A DNA stretch of 64,000 nt from Dyadobacter diqingensis (GCF_024220585.1 NZ_JAMXKF010000002.1:815392-879391), one strand, 5' to 3'. Positions 26,845-35,435 are shown, numbered from the stretch's first letter. The notes: generated by a model from the sequence alone, not told the origin. Translations and numbers: made by a program.

Positions 26845-27564
26845 ATGATGAGAAATCTGATTTTAAGTTTGTTTGTTTCAGTGCTCCCCGTTTTTAACGC
26901 GTTCAGTCAGCTGCAAAAGGCATTCGATAAGACTTACTTGTCGTCAATAAAAACCGAGCTTCAAAAAGAACGGCCTGAAAACCGTAACATCAATCTGGTA
27001 TTTCATGGTCACTCCGGACCGGCCGGTTTTGGAAACAACCATGAGGTGCATACGCTGGAAGCTTACCCAAACCAGGTTTTGAAAAAGCTGAAAGCGATTT
27101 ATCCCTTGGCTGTAATCAATATCATTGTGACCGCGATCGGTGGCGAAAATGCTATTTCCGGTGCTGCACGTTTCGAAAGTGAGGTATTGACACACAAACC
27201 CGATGTTGTCGTGATTGACTATACCGGAAACGATACGGGGGCAGGGCTTGAAAAATCAAAAAAAGCCTGGGAAAAGATGATCGAAATGGCTTTAAAAAAT
27301 AATGTTAAAGTTATTCTCGTAACACCGGGTGTCGATCAGCGAATCGACATAAATAGTCCTGACAACCCCTATCAGCAACATGCTTTACAGGTTAGGGCAC
27401 TTGCGACAAAATATAATGTGGGTATTGCGGATCCATTTACAATCTTTCAAAAGCTGGTCAAACAGCCCGGTTTTGTTACCAGCTACATGGCCAGTATTAA
27501 TCATTTCAATGAAAAAGGCCATGAGATTTATGCTACCGAAATCTTTGAATGGTTGAAGAAATAA
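26845..27564 (+). CDS. SGNH/GDSL-type hydrolase, exported (paralogue 1)
   Basis: A 239-residue exported esterase-like protein (signal about 1-22). Block I carries the nucleophile Ser57 in NLVFHGHSGPAGFG, as GHS instead of the usual GDS. The oxyanion Gly is in TAIGGENA (about 99-100) and the Asn in DYTGNDTG (Asn129). Block V has His220 in SINHFNEKGH; the Asp normally three residues before the His is Ser217, so the catalytic triad may be a Ser-His dyad or use another acid. SGNH enzymes in PULs usually remove acetyl or other acyl groups from glycans. It lies 9 bp after the large glycosidase-like gene and is followed by a close paralogue. Confidence 0.85.
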   Translation: MMRNLILSLFVSVLPVFNAFSQLQKAFDKTYLSSIKTELQKERPENRNINLVFHGHSGPAGFGNNHEVHTLEAYPNQVLKKLKAIYPLAVINIIVTAIGGENAISGAARFESEVLTHKPDVVVIDYTGNDTGAGLEKSKKAWEKMIEMALKNNVKVILVTPGVDQRIDINSPDNPYQQHALQVRALATKYNVGIADPFTIFQKLVKQPGFVTSYMASINHFNEKGHEIYATEIFEWLKK

Positions 27565-27615
27565 CGGTACGAAAGATTACCTCACAAGAAACCCTTAACC
27601 AGACAATCACAAAAT

Positions 27616-28326
27616 ATGAAAAATATAACCGTCAAAACGATCCTGTTTATTCTCTCCGTTTTTTACACACAAGCTCATGCACAGATCGCCGACCCGGCGG
27701 ATTATCTTTCCGACGTAAAAAAGGAATTAAATGCAGTCTGGCCTAAAAACCGGACAATCAATCTTGTTTTTCACGGTCATTCTGTGCCGTCCGGTTACGG
27801 CGACAATCACGAAGTACACACGTTGGAAGCTTATCCAAACTTGCTTTTGAAAACACTGAAAGAGAAGTATCCATACGCAGTAATCAATGTGATTGTGACC
27901 GCCATTGGTGGCGAAGGCGCTATTCGCGGCCAGGCTCGTTTTGAGCAGGATGTCCTCACCCATAAACCGGATGTGATCTTTATTGACTATGCCTTAAACG
28001 ACCGGTTTTCTCCGCTTGAAAAAGTGAAGGAGGCCTGGGAAAAGATGATACAATCGGCACAGGCTAAAAACATAAAAGTTATCCTGCTGACGCCTACGCC
28101 AGATCAACGGATTGACATTGGCGATCCGGCAAATCCGCTTGACCCTTATTCAGAACAGATAAAATCACTTGCAAAAGATTACAAAACCGGCCTTGCGGAT
28201 CCCTACACACCTTTCAAGAAAATCGTAAAGGAAGGCAACGTGAGCGGTTATATGGCTTCAATAAATCACCCCAACAAAGACGGGCACATGATCATTGTGG
28301 AAGCGATAAAACCCTATTTTTATTGA
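27616..28326 (+). CDS. SGNH/GDSL-type hydrolase, exported (paralogue 2)
   Basis: A 236-residue protein, obviously a tandem duplicate of the previous gene: shared NLVFHGHS, NHEVHTLEAYPN, VTAIGGE, RFE-x-DVLTHKPDV and YMASINHPNKDGH. It has the same GHS nucleophile block and the same lack of Asp three residues before the block V His. Block III differs: DYALNDRF here against DYTGNDTG, which may change substrate choice. Signal peptide about 1-21 (AHAQ). Last gene of the PUL operon; its stop codon overlaps the convergent GntR gene by 7 bp. Upstream gap 51 bp. Confidence 0.85.
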   Translation: MKNITVKTILFILSVFYTQAHAQIADPADYLSDVKKELNAVWPKNRTINLVFHGHSVPSGYGDNHEVHTLEAYPNLLLKTLKEKYPYAVINVIVTAIGGEGAIRGQARFEQDVLTHKPDVIFIDYALNDRFSPLEKVKEAWEKMIQSAQAKNIKVILLTPTPDQRIDIGDPANPLDPYSEQIKSLAKDYKTGLADPYTPFKKIVKEGNVSGYMASINHPNKDGHMIIVEAIKPYFY

Positions 28327-29078
28327 ACATCATTGTAATCAGGACTGGCAATAATCGCGAACTTATATTTGTCACCACGATAAAAAGAACGCTCCATTTC
28401 GACAATTTTCTCATCCTTGCAGATCACCACGCTGTCGAGAATAAACATGGGTGTAGATTTTGTCAGTTCAAAATTATTCAATTCCGAATCCGGCTCGACG
28501 ATCTCCGTACTTAGCGTTTGCTTGACCTCGTCGATTCTTAAATGGTAGGTATCTTCATACACTTTAAAATACGAAATCTCCGTCGGCATCCGGTTGATTT
28601 TCGGGCATAATGTTAGAGAAATGTATTTTGTTTCGTCTTTGATAATTTCATCATCCGCATAACGGAGCTGGTGGATTTTCAATACCGGCCCCTCAATAAT
28701 AAAATGTTTCCCACCAATTTCAGACGAAATACCATCATCCATTACCGTCTTTTCCAAAACCAGATTATGCGGTTTGAAACCTTCGGCCAGCAAACTCTCA
28801 TGAAACCCACGGCGTGTGGCATAAATCGAGCCCAGCGTCCTCGTTAGTCTGTGGTCTACGGTGCGGTTTAAAACGAAGGTTCCTTTCCCTTTTATTCTTT
28901 TCGCCCATCCTCTGTTTTCAATGTCGAGCAGGCTTTTCCGGGCTGTGGTGTTACTTACTTCATAATACCTAATAAGCTCATTTTCAGACGGTATCTTATC
29001 CCCCGGCTGTAACTCTCCGGATTTTATTTTTTCGATAACAGCATCACTAATACTCAGAAATTTCGGTCTCATTTTCAA
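28320..29078 (-). CDS. GntR family transcriptional regulator, HutC/UTRA type
   Basis: A 252-residue regulator. The N-terminal winged helix is at about 8-75 (AVIEKIKSGELQPGDKIPSE, NELIRYYEVSNTTARKSLLD, GKGTFV), followed by a UTRA effector domain (about 95-245, including IHQLRYADDEIIKDETKYIS and FILDSVVICKDEKIVEMERS, then FYRGDKY). UTRA domains usually bind a phosphorylated or free sugar or a small metabolite. It faces the PUL and overlaps its last gene by 7 bp, so it is the natural local regulator, probably a repressor relieved by a catabolic intermediate. The repeated motif at 10363 and 11661 is a candidate target; I found no copy in its own promoter region. Confidence 0.9.
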   Translation of the reverse strand: MKMRPKFLSISDAVIEKIKSGELQPGDKIPSENELIRYYEVSNTTARKSLLDIENRGWAKRIKGKGTFVLNRTVDHRLTRTLGSIYATRRGFHESLLAEGFKPHNLVLEKTVMDDGISSEIGGKHFIIEGPVLKIHQLRYADDEIIKDETKYISLTLCPKINRMPTEISYFKVYEDTYHLRIDEVKQTLSTEIVEPDSELNNFELTKSTPMFILDSVVICKDEKIVEMERSFYRGDKYKFAIIASPDYNDVQ

Positions 29079-29427
29079 TCACGTGCACGGTAAACAGTAA
29101 AAAGCTCAAAGTAAAAAATAATTGAGACGCGTCCTAAAAAATATTCGAATTGTTGTTTTTCTATACCGGTTTTCGAAGAAGTCGGTTTCGCCTATGATGA
29201 TCACTACCCTACTCAATATCAGAACAATAACATCTAAGACAGCAGGCATCTAAAATATTGCATAGATATTTCGGATCACGAGAATTTCTATCACAAAAGC
29301 CAGGAATTAATTTAAAAATGCGGAGGTAATTATAAATTTAAATTACACCGCTATAAACACCTAAAGAAAGAAATTATCCCCCTGAAAATTCCCAGAAGGA
29401 TAATTATATCACATAACGCCAGTTCAC
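29079..29427. other. Intergenic region, GntR promoter and terminator
   Basis: 349 bp, AT-rich. The left part should hold the GntR promoter (minus strand); the right part holds the hairpin at 29372-29405. No coding frame is seen. Confidence 0.55.
29372..29405 (-). terminator. Possible terminator of the T9SS protein gene
   Basis: AATTATCC (29372-29379) pairs exactly with GGATAATT (29398-29405), with a small inner CTG/CAG stem. It lies 22 bp beyond the stop codon of the minus-strand gene and is followed on that strand by TTTCTTTCTTT. Confidence 0.45.
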
Positions 29428-31458
29428 TTATCTAACAATCACAATTTTCGAATTTCGTATTGTCCCGTTTTTTAGCGAAATAGCTAATATGTAGGCGCCG
29501 GGGCTAATGTTTGTAACGTCTATTTCACCATCTTCCAGCTTGTTCGCCGTATAAACAACCGTACCATCCAGGCCAATCAGTTTTATCTTCGTTACATCAC
29601 CCGTAACTGCTCCCTGCAGACTGACTTTTATTTTATCTGACGCCGGATTAGGAAACAATGAAGCCATCGCGAGGCTCACGCTTTCAATCCTGCTGTAAGC
29701 AAATGTCCCATCCAGGTCTATCATTTTCAGACGGTATAGATTTTCTCCTGCAACGGGTGTAGTGTGTGTATAGCTGTAAATGACCCGTTTTTTACTTTCA
29801 CCTTTTGCGTCGACAGTACCAATTACATTCCACTTCTTCGCATCAATGCTATGCTGTATTTCAAATTCTTTACTGTTGCTCTCGGTGGTAGTGATCCAAT
29901 CCAGTGCGGCGGTAAGGCCTTCTCCTTTTTTAGCAACAAAGCTTGTAAGCACAACCGGAAGGGGCGTTTGCGACGACACCGAATAGGTAGCCGGGGCCGA
30001 AGCAACACCAGCAGCATCTACCAACTGATAGGTAAACCCGAACGGATTACCGGAACCGCCAGATCCGATAGCACCGTAAATAACCATTTTCGCGGGATCA
30101 AAACCTGTGATCGTACCAGTAGCGGTACCCGGAACAACTTCCTGAACACCTATACCGGGAAAATCATAGTACAGTTTTGTATTACTCGTTTTGATTGATT
30201 CGACTATAAAGGTGGATCCGCTGGTGCAGGATGACGTTGCAGCACAATCCTCGGCGTCGCTGCCGCTCAATGTCTGCAGCGCCGGATTATTCATTTGAGC
30301 AGCCGAATAACCAGCCACCAGAGGAAATCCGGAAGGCGGTGTTGAACTGAAAGTCGAATTTGGCAGATTTATTATGGTCTTATCATCGGCGATCGGAGTT
30401 TGCTCGATTCCAATATTGCCGTTGGGTTTATCAGTATTTGTATTGGCATTCAATATGGTATATGAACTTACGATGCCATCAACAGCGCCGTCAGGGGTAG
30501 TACCAGTTCCATTGGACGACTCTCCGGTATTAACATAAGTTGAGGGTTTATTCAGCAAACGTACTGTATATGTTCCGGTTCCTATATAAGAAATATTATA
30601 CGTACCATCAGCATTTAAATTTGTTGTAGTACCGGGAACAATGTTGCCTGATCCATCGTACAAAGCCACTTGCAAGCCACTTACCGTTGCCGTATTGATG
30701 GGTGTTCCGTTTACGAGATTATCTGATGAACCATTCGCATCATTTAAAACAATACCCGAATACACTATCGGGCAGGATAATAATGAGGCAGTATATACAT
30801 TAAAGTCATCTGCAAAACTTCTCGGATCTACGGTATTGGCATTTGGCACAAATGATACCGCAAAATTTCCCGAGTTTGGAATAGTGCCTGGTAATTTGAC
30901 CACAAGAGAGACGTCCACCACGCCGCCACCAGTATTTGGGGTAAGATTATAAGTATAAGATGCTGCTGAGCCATCAACAGAGTTTACTGCTCCATTGGAA
31001 AAACTTATAGTACCGGCGCCTGTTGTTGCAGTGCCATTGGAAGTGGATATTGTTGCATACAAAACACCGCCGTAGCTAATTCTTAAATCGGACTGGTTTC
31101 CATCATAAGGAAAACTAAGTGAGTTACCATTAAAGGCAGCAAAACTCATGCTGAATGTTGCTCCCGTACCTTTCAGGTTTACATTTGTTACAGCCTGTGT
31201 AAATGTTTGCGTATTGGTATTGTCGCTAAAGTAAACATTATCAGTCCCTCTATCAATGTTGCCTGAGCCACTGCCCTGCCATCCACTTTGACTGTAAGTC
31301 GCAATAGGTACATTGGCACCAGGCCCGGAAACAAGTCTTGCAAACGTCGTGGTTTGAAAACGCTCAACGGTAGCACACGTTTGAGCGTTAACAATAGTTG
31401 TGCAACAGCTTAATGCGATCAGCACAAACAATAAATACACTTTTAGTAAAGTTTTCAT
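29428..31458 (-). CDS. Extracellular protein with type IX secretion C-terminal signal
   Basis: A 676-residue protein. I place the start at ATG 31458 (MKTLLKVYLLF), which begins a clear signal peptide ending VNAQ; the frame is open 14 codons further. The N-terminal 200 residues are Ser/Thr/Gly-rich and beta-like (FSMSFAAFNGNSLSFPYDGN). A SdrD-B/Cna-like module follows at about 235-345 (SGIVLNDANGSSDNLVNGTP, VSGLQVALYDGSGN, YTVRLLN). At about 510-600 comes the familiar LPVVLTSFVAKKGEG-type segment, and the protein ends with a type A T9SS sorting domain (ASLFPNPASDKIKVSLQG, SPGAYILAISLKNG). It is therefore secreted or anchored to the cell surface. No catalytic domain is visible; an adhesin or matrix role is likely. 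Confidence 0.88.
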   Translation of the reverse strand: MKTLLKVYLLFVLIALSCCTTIVNAQTCATVERFQTTTFARLVSGPGANVPIATYSQSGWQGSGSGNIDRGTDNVYFSDNTNTQTFTQAVTNVNLKGTGATFSMSFAAFNGNSLSFPYDGNQSDLRISYGGVLYATISTSNGTATTGAGTISFSNGAVNSVDGSAASYTYNLTPNTGGGVVDVSLVVKLPGTIPNSGNFAVSFVPNANTVDPRSFADDFNVYTASLLSCPIVYSGIVLNDANGSSDNLVNGTPINTATVSGLQVALYDGSGNIVPGTTTNLNADGTYNISYIGTGTYTVRLLNKPSTYVNTGESSNGTGTTPDGAVDGIVSSYTILNANTNTDKPNGNIGIEQTPIADDKTIINLPNSTFSSTPPSGFPLVAGYSAAQMNNPALQTLSGSDAEDCAATSSCTSGSTFIVESIKTSNTKLYYDFPGIGVQEVVPGTATGTITGFDPAKMVIYGAIGSGGSGNPFGFTYQLVDAAGVASAPATYSVSSQTPLPVVLTSFVAKKGEGLTAALDWITTTESNSKEFEIQHSIDAKKWNVIGTVDAKGESKKRVIYSYTHTTPVAGENLYRLKMIDLDGTFAYSRIESVSLAMASLFPNPASDKIKVSLQGAVTGDVTKIKLIGLDGTVVYTANKLEDGEIDVTNISPGAYILAISLKNGTIRNSKIVIVR

Positions 31459-31817
31459 CCGATGAGTTTTTTGGTTAATTATTTGATAGAATTTTAGCAT
31501 TCAATTCTCTTTATTACAGGTAGTTATTTATTTAAAATTGGAAAAATGCCTTATGAGGATCCTATGATTTACTGATGTGAAATTGTGATAATAAGGAGGA
31601 TATAAGGGTAGGCCGCAATCTTTTGTTTCTTCCAATCCTATCTGCGTATTACCAGTGGAAAAATTCTGTCCCGTTGATTAAATACCTAATGGTTTGAAAG
31701 CCCTGCCATAAGCCTCTTGCATTTTTGAGAATGTCGATAAAAAGTCTCCATGACTGTAATGACTAAATTATACCCAAAGGTCTTTCGTTTTTTAAGATAT
31801 GGCAATCATCTAAAAAT

Positions 31818-31837
31818 GGTATTTTTCTACTACAAAT
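31818..31837 (+). repeat. Inverted-repeat site, left copy
   Basis: GGTATTTTTCTACTACAAAT. Its reverse complement occurs with 19 of 20 matches at 32309-32328, 470 bp away. Left arm of a possible looping regulatory pair or the end of a mobile-like segment. Confidence 0.5.
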
Positions 31838-32308
31838 TGGTACCAACCTACCACGATCATAGTAGATTGCGTTGTAGAACCGTCTGCATTCGTTTGATAA
31901 TCGGTCTGGTATATGCAATATTTTTACATACCCGTCGGGAGATTACAAGATGTTACCTGTCAAAAGAGTATAATTTTACCGGGAAGAATGATCGGCAATA
32001 TTTTGATTACAATGGTGCGGCTGTTGAAAATATGGAAACCGAAATCCTGATGGTTGAGTAATATCGTTTGCTTCCAGCGTTATTGATCACGGAAATGAAC
32101 CCCAGGCGAACGAAGTTGTTTCCACAGAACCGTTCAATTCCTTAGCCCCGTTTTTTAGCCGTTGCAAACCAACCGTTTAGATTTGACTTCGACATCAAAA
32201 ACGCTTCCGGTTGCCGGTGATATTTGTAGCAGAAACTGTACGACTTTCAGGCAAAGGAAGGTTATAAGCAACGGAACAAATTACTATAATTACAGTAGTT
32301 TTCTGATC

Positions 32309-32328
32309 ATTTATAGTAGAAAAATACC
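32309..32328 (-). repeat. Inverted-repeat site, right copy
   Basis: On the minus strand this reads GGTATTTTTCTACTATAAAT, one base different from the site at 31818-31837. It lies about 135 bp before the response-regulator start, a position suited to an activator or autoregulatory site. Confidence 0.5.
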
Positions 32329-32463
32329 TCATTTGAATGATTGTAACAGCCCGATAAATACCGGACTTTTATGACATCCAATTTATTCACTGACCAAAAT
32401 TATTTGAATAAAGAGAGCACTATAAAGTGATCTCATGAATTAATTCCCTCAACAGATCTCGTT

Positions 32464-33114
32464 ATGGAAACAATTGCAATTATCGATAAACACCCCATTG
32501 TCCGGGCAGGCTTAGATATATTTATCAAAACCAATTTTAACGAAGTATCCATACATGAGTTTGAGAGTTTTTATCATTTCAACAAGGCAGGTTTTAAGGA
32601 CTACCCGGATTTGTTCATTGTTGGTAATACCGTGGAACTGCCAAGCACTCAGTGCAAATTTATTATGGAGTTACAGTTAGAAAACCATCCCCCGAAGTTC
32701 ATTATCTATGACGAGGATCCTGATTTTTTGAAAGTGTCCTTATACTTTAAATCCGGTGTCACTGGCTACTTGACCAAGCAGTCGGATATGGACGAACTGC
32801 TAAAATGTATCCGGGATGTTCAGAATGAGAAAAATTATATTAGCAACGAGGTACTGGACGTACTGCTTCCCAAATGGGTATCGCCAGGCGACGATTCTGC
32901 CCCAAAAAATGAAATCACGTTAACACACCGTGAATTTGAAATAGCGAATTTCCTGATTAACGGATGCAGCGTTTCTCAGATTTCAAAAAAATTACAACGA
33001 AAGGCATCGACAATCAGTACCATCAAGAAAAGCTTGTTTCGGAAATTAAAAATTACAACACTGGTCGATTTAAAAGACTCATTGCAAAAATCTATACACA
33101 GGCAGATTGGCTGA
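32464..33114 (+). CDS. LuxR-type response regulator with degenerate receiver domain
   Basis: A 216-residue protein with an N-terminal receiver-like domain (1-120) and a C-terminal LuxR helix-turn-helix (about 150-212, LTHREFEIANFLINGCSVSQ, ISKKLQRKASTISTIKKSLF). In the receiver the first acidic pair is D8-K9 instead of D-D, and the phospho-acceptor position after PDLFIV is Gly54 (PDLFIVGN) where Asp is expected; Lys105 (YLTKQ) is kept. It is therefore unlikely to be phosphorylated in the normal way and may act as a constitutive, ligand- or partner-controlled regulator. It lies 60 bp before a histidine kinase gene and is probably co-transcribed with it. Confidence 0.88.
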   Translation: METIAIIDKHPIVRAGLDIFIKTNFNEVSIHEFESFYHFNKAGFKDYPDLFIVGNTVELPSTQCKFIMELQLENHPPKFIIYDEDPDFLKVSLYFKSGVTGYLTKQSDMDELLKCIRDVQNEKNYISNEVLDVLLPKWVSPGDDSAPKNEITLTHREFEIANFLINGCSVSQISKKLQRKASTISTIKKSLFRKLKITTLVDLKDSLQKSIHRQIG

Positions 33115-33174
33115 TTCGAAAAAATTAAATTCCAACCTGAGATTTTTCCAATTCCAGTTCACAAGAAGATTAGT

Positions 33175-34371
33175 ATGAAATTGATTGTCACTGCCCTAAT
33201 TTCCATTTTGACCATTACCGTTTTCTTTTCATTGTATGCGGATTATCGCCTGAGAAATTGCGTAACTGACAATGTTATACCGACAAAAAGCGTAAAGTCA
33301 GAAAACTTCACAAAATTACGTATAAACTACACCGTAACAACAAAACAACATTGGTTTCGGCTTTTAAAAAATACTAAAATCGAATCCCCAAAAATCCTTC
33401 GAACAGGTTCCCCGATCCAACTTCGGGAGCGCTTTGATCAACACAGCCGTGGACAGAAAGGTGACATTGCTCCTGTTCTCACAACACGCTGGCTGCGTTA
33501 TAGTTGGTGGAATTATCTGCATACCATCGCGGCACTCTGCTTATTAACTTGCCTGATCACCATTGTGCTTGTGAGAGCTTTAACGGAAAAATACAAGTCT
33601 CTTGAACGGCAGGTTGCGGCGCGATCCATCGAACTTAACCAGACTATCCACGTGCTCAGGCAATCTGAAATCGCCTTGTTAAAAAGTAATCAGACGAAAG
33701 ATCAGGTTATCACCATGATCTTACACGACATTCGCTCCCCCATCAGCTTCATTGCCACCATCAGCAGTTATCTGGCTGATCGACAGGATTTAATATCTGC
33801 TAAAAGCTTTAACGAAACCCTTTTTCAATTGAAAGCAGGTGCAAAAAGTCTGGTAAATTTCACGGAATTCTTTCTCGCCTGGGCTAATACGCAAAGAGAG
33901 ACCTTTAAAATTCAAAAGCAATATTTTAAACTTGATAATCTTTTTACGGATGTTACTCATCTGTATCAGGAGCTGGCCAAAATCAAAGGAAATGAAATGA
34001 TTATTCTCCCGGCACATCTGACATGTTACACGGACTATCAAATATTTGCATGCATAATCCGCAATCTGCTCGACAATGCCAATAAATTCACGAGGAACGG
34101 CATCATCACACTAAGCGCATTTGCCAATCAGGATGAACTGGTTGTAACAGTTTCTGATACCGGACAAGGACTCAGTTCTGCACAAATAGACAACTTTTTA
34201 GACGAAAATAAGGCTGATATTGTCAAGGGAACCGGCAGTATCTTAATTCTTTCAATGCTAAAGAACATAGGTGGCAGGCTGGAAATAAAAACAGAACTAG
34301 ATAAAGGAAGCTCTTTTAGCATTATAATGAAAAACGCTCTCCCCGCCCAAAGCAACTTAACCATAGGCTAG
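33175..34371 (+). CDS. Membrane sensor histidine kinase
   Basis: A 398-residue kinase with two membrane helices (about 3-21 and 121-141) around a short periplasmic loop of about 100 residues without a recognised sensor domain. A coiled linker follows (about 142-175), then the HisKA dimerisation/phospho-acceptor block with VITMILHDIRSPISFIATIS (His about 185) and the ATP-binding domain with N box IIRNLLDNANKFT, G1 box SDTGQGLS and G2-like GTGSILILSMLKNIGG. The ending DKGSSFSIIM is normal. It follows the receiver-dead LuxR regulator by 60 bp; either the pair works without phospho-transfer or the kinase phosphorylates another regulator. Confidence 0.88.
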   Translation: MKLIVTALISILTITVFFSLYADYRLRNCVTDNVIPTKSVKSENFTKLRINYTVTTKQHWFRLLKNTKIESPKILRTGSPIQLRERFDQHSRGQKGDIAPVLTTRWLRYSWWNYLHTIAALCLLTCLITIVLVRALTEKYKSLERQVAARSIELNQTIHVLRQSEIALLKSNQTKDQVITMILHDIRSPISFIATISSYLADRQDLISAKSFNETLFQLKAGAKSLVNFTEFFLAWANTQRETFKIQKQYFKLDNLFTDVTHLYQELAKIKGNEMIILPAHLTCYTDYQIFACIIRNLLDNANKFTRNGIITLSAFANQDELVVTVSDTGQGLSSAQIDNFLDENKADIVKGTGSILILSMLKNIGGRLEIKTELDKGSSFSIIMKNALPAQSNLTIG

Positions 34372-34401
34372 ACCCGATTACAAGCTTAACTTATAGAACA
34401 G

Positions 34402-34434
34402 CTTGTAGCTCAATCAAAACAACTTGTAGCTCAA
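34402..34434 (+). repeat. Tandem 12-nt direct repeat, 21-nt period
   Basis: CTTGTAGCTCAA occurs at 34402-34413 and 34423-34434, exactly 21 nt apart (two DNA turns), 30 bp after the kinase stop codon. The spacing places both copies on the same DNA face, as in a dimeric regulator site. Confidence 0.4.
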
Positions 34435-34623
34435 AAGCCACGAACAAGTAGCCCCACAGCTCTTTCTACAAATTCTAAAATTTCTTTTTTTTGGCACATC
34501 CAACCGACTATCCTAAACCCAAAAATTTCTCCTAATTGTGATAATAAAAGTACCCAGGGCAGAAAAACATTCTAACAAGCTAAATGATTATATGACAACA
34601 TGTGGATTAATCGATGAACACCC

Positions 34624-34687
34624 GGCACGTGCCTGGGGCTGAAATAAATTCTTGAAAAATATTTTCTGGAATTTATTTCCCCGTGCC
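34624..34687. other. Long interrupted hairpin
   Basis: An 11-bp perfect stem GAAATAAATTC (34641-34651) / GAATTTATTTC (34669-34679) is enclosed by an outer GGCACG (34624-34629) / CGTGCC (34682-34687) stem. The left outer arm is itself the palindrome GGCACGTGCC. The AT-rich apical part also pairs (GAAAA/TTTTC). It may be a structured RNA or a DNA-binding/cruciform site. Confidence 0.45.
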
Positions 34688-34872
34688 TAAAAGTACCGTG
34701 CAACCAACAGATTGATACAATTATTATCGGTCTGAATAATGACAGTAGGCTCATTTGGCTAAAAATGCAAACGATCCTCTACTCACCGCAGAAATACTAA
34801 AACCTGATTATCAACAAATTAATAAGAAAATAGTAACCGTAATTAACCTAGAATAGTGTGTGAGTGATAAGT

Positions 34873-34900
34873 ATGGGGCTGTAAGCTTTTGCAGTCCCAT
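34873..34900 (+). terminator. Terminator-like hairpin in non-coding DNA
   Basis: ATGGGGCTG (34873-34881) pairs with CAGTCCCAT (34892-34900) over 9 bp with one G-U pair, followed by CTTTTAA. It is 500 bp past the kinase gene, so it more likely ends a small RNA or belongs to the leader of the gene at 35089. Confidence 0.4.
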
Positions 34901-35088
34901 CTTTTAACCTTAACAGTGGGTTTCAATTGTACTCAACAGGGAAAGGGACACCCAAAATAAGATGTCATCTAACTATGATAAGAGCTCCAAATGACAAGTA
35001 TCAGAACGTTCAGAACATGTTGATACTTCCACGCAAAAGCAAAGAAGAACCATGATGTTTTAACAAATCACTAAAATAAAGTAGTAAT

Positions 35089-35331
35089 ATGAAAAATACC
35101 AATTCCCAAATTCCTGACGCTAAACCAAGGCGAAAAACCTCAATCCGTGCTTTTGAAGATCTCAAATTCAGACATTCGGATAACACACAAAACCCGGTAG
35201 AAACTGTTTATCAGGAGGTGATGCAAGAAAAAGAAACGAGTAAAGAAGAACCTTCTTTTAAGGCGCGTCTTACCATGCGTAATTATAGAGAAACAAAAGT
35301 AAAAACAGGTTTGAGCCGGGCAGAAGAGTAA
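35089..35331 (+). CDS. Small charged hypothetical protein
   Basis: An 80-residue hydrophilic protein, rich in Lys, Glu, Arg and Gln, with no signal peptide or membrane segment (MKNTNSQIPDAKPRRKTSIR, FEDLKFRHSDNTQNPVETVY). Probably disordered, with a charged helix near the middle. I do not recognise it. Support for a real gene: a clean ATG after an AT-rich leader, an isolated position with about 700 bp of non-coding DNA before it, and a good terminator 72 bp downstream. Confidence 0.5.
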   Translation: MKNTNSQIPDAKPRRKTSIRAFEDLKFRHSDNTQNPVETVYQEVMQEKETSKEEPSFKARLTMRNYRETKVKTGLSRAEE

Positions 35332-35403
35332 TTAGATATTGTCTGTAAAAAACGATTGTGTCTTTTTATTATATCGATTTTTGTTATTTAATGGTAGTTC
35401 AGA

Positions 35404-35435
35404 ATGAGATTACAAAATGTTGTAGTCTCATTTTT
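35404..35435 (+). terminator. Rho-independent terminator of the small gene
   Basis: ATGAGATTACAA (35404-35415) pairs with TTGTAGTCTCAT (35420-35431) over 12 bp with one G-U pair and an AATG tetraloop, followed by TTTT. It suits the plus-strand gene ending at 35331. Confidence 0.75.

Larger units (their letters stand above)
31459..32463. other. Long intergenic region with inverted-repeat sites
   Basis: About 1 kb between the T9SS gene and the response-regulator gene. I see no gene with coding character. It contains the 20-nt inverted pair at 31818-31837 and 32309-32328, and additional TACTATAA/TTATAGTA half sites at 32282-32289 and 32311-32318. The size and repeats suggest a control region for one or both divergent genes. 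Confidence 0.5.
34372..35088. other. Intergenic region rich in structured DNA
   Basis: 717 bp without a convincing gene. It holds a 12-nt direct repeat, a long interrupted hairpin (34624-34687), a terminator-like hairpin (34873-34900) and the upstream region of the small gene at 35089. A non-coding RNA between about 34700 and 34905 would fit, but no promoter is firmly visible. Confidence 0.5.

Noticed and set aside
31750..32061. 103-codon plus-strand frame in the region before the LuxR regulator
   Set aside because: No recognisable family, odd composition (many Tyr, Arg and Cys), and it runs across the inverted-repeat site; it looks like chance.
34402..34434. Two-copy repeat considered as a CRISPR start
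   Set aside because: Only two 12-nt copies with a 9-nt spacer; far from any CRISPR array geometry and no cas genes are present.
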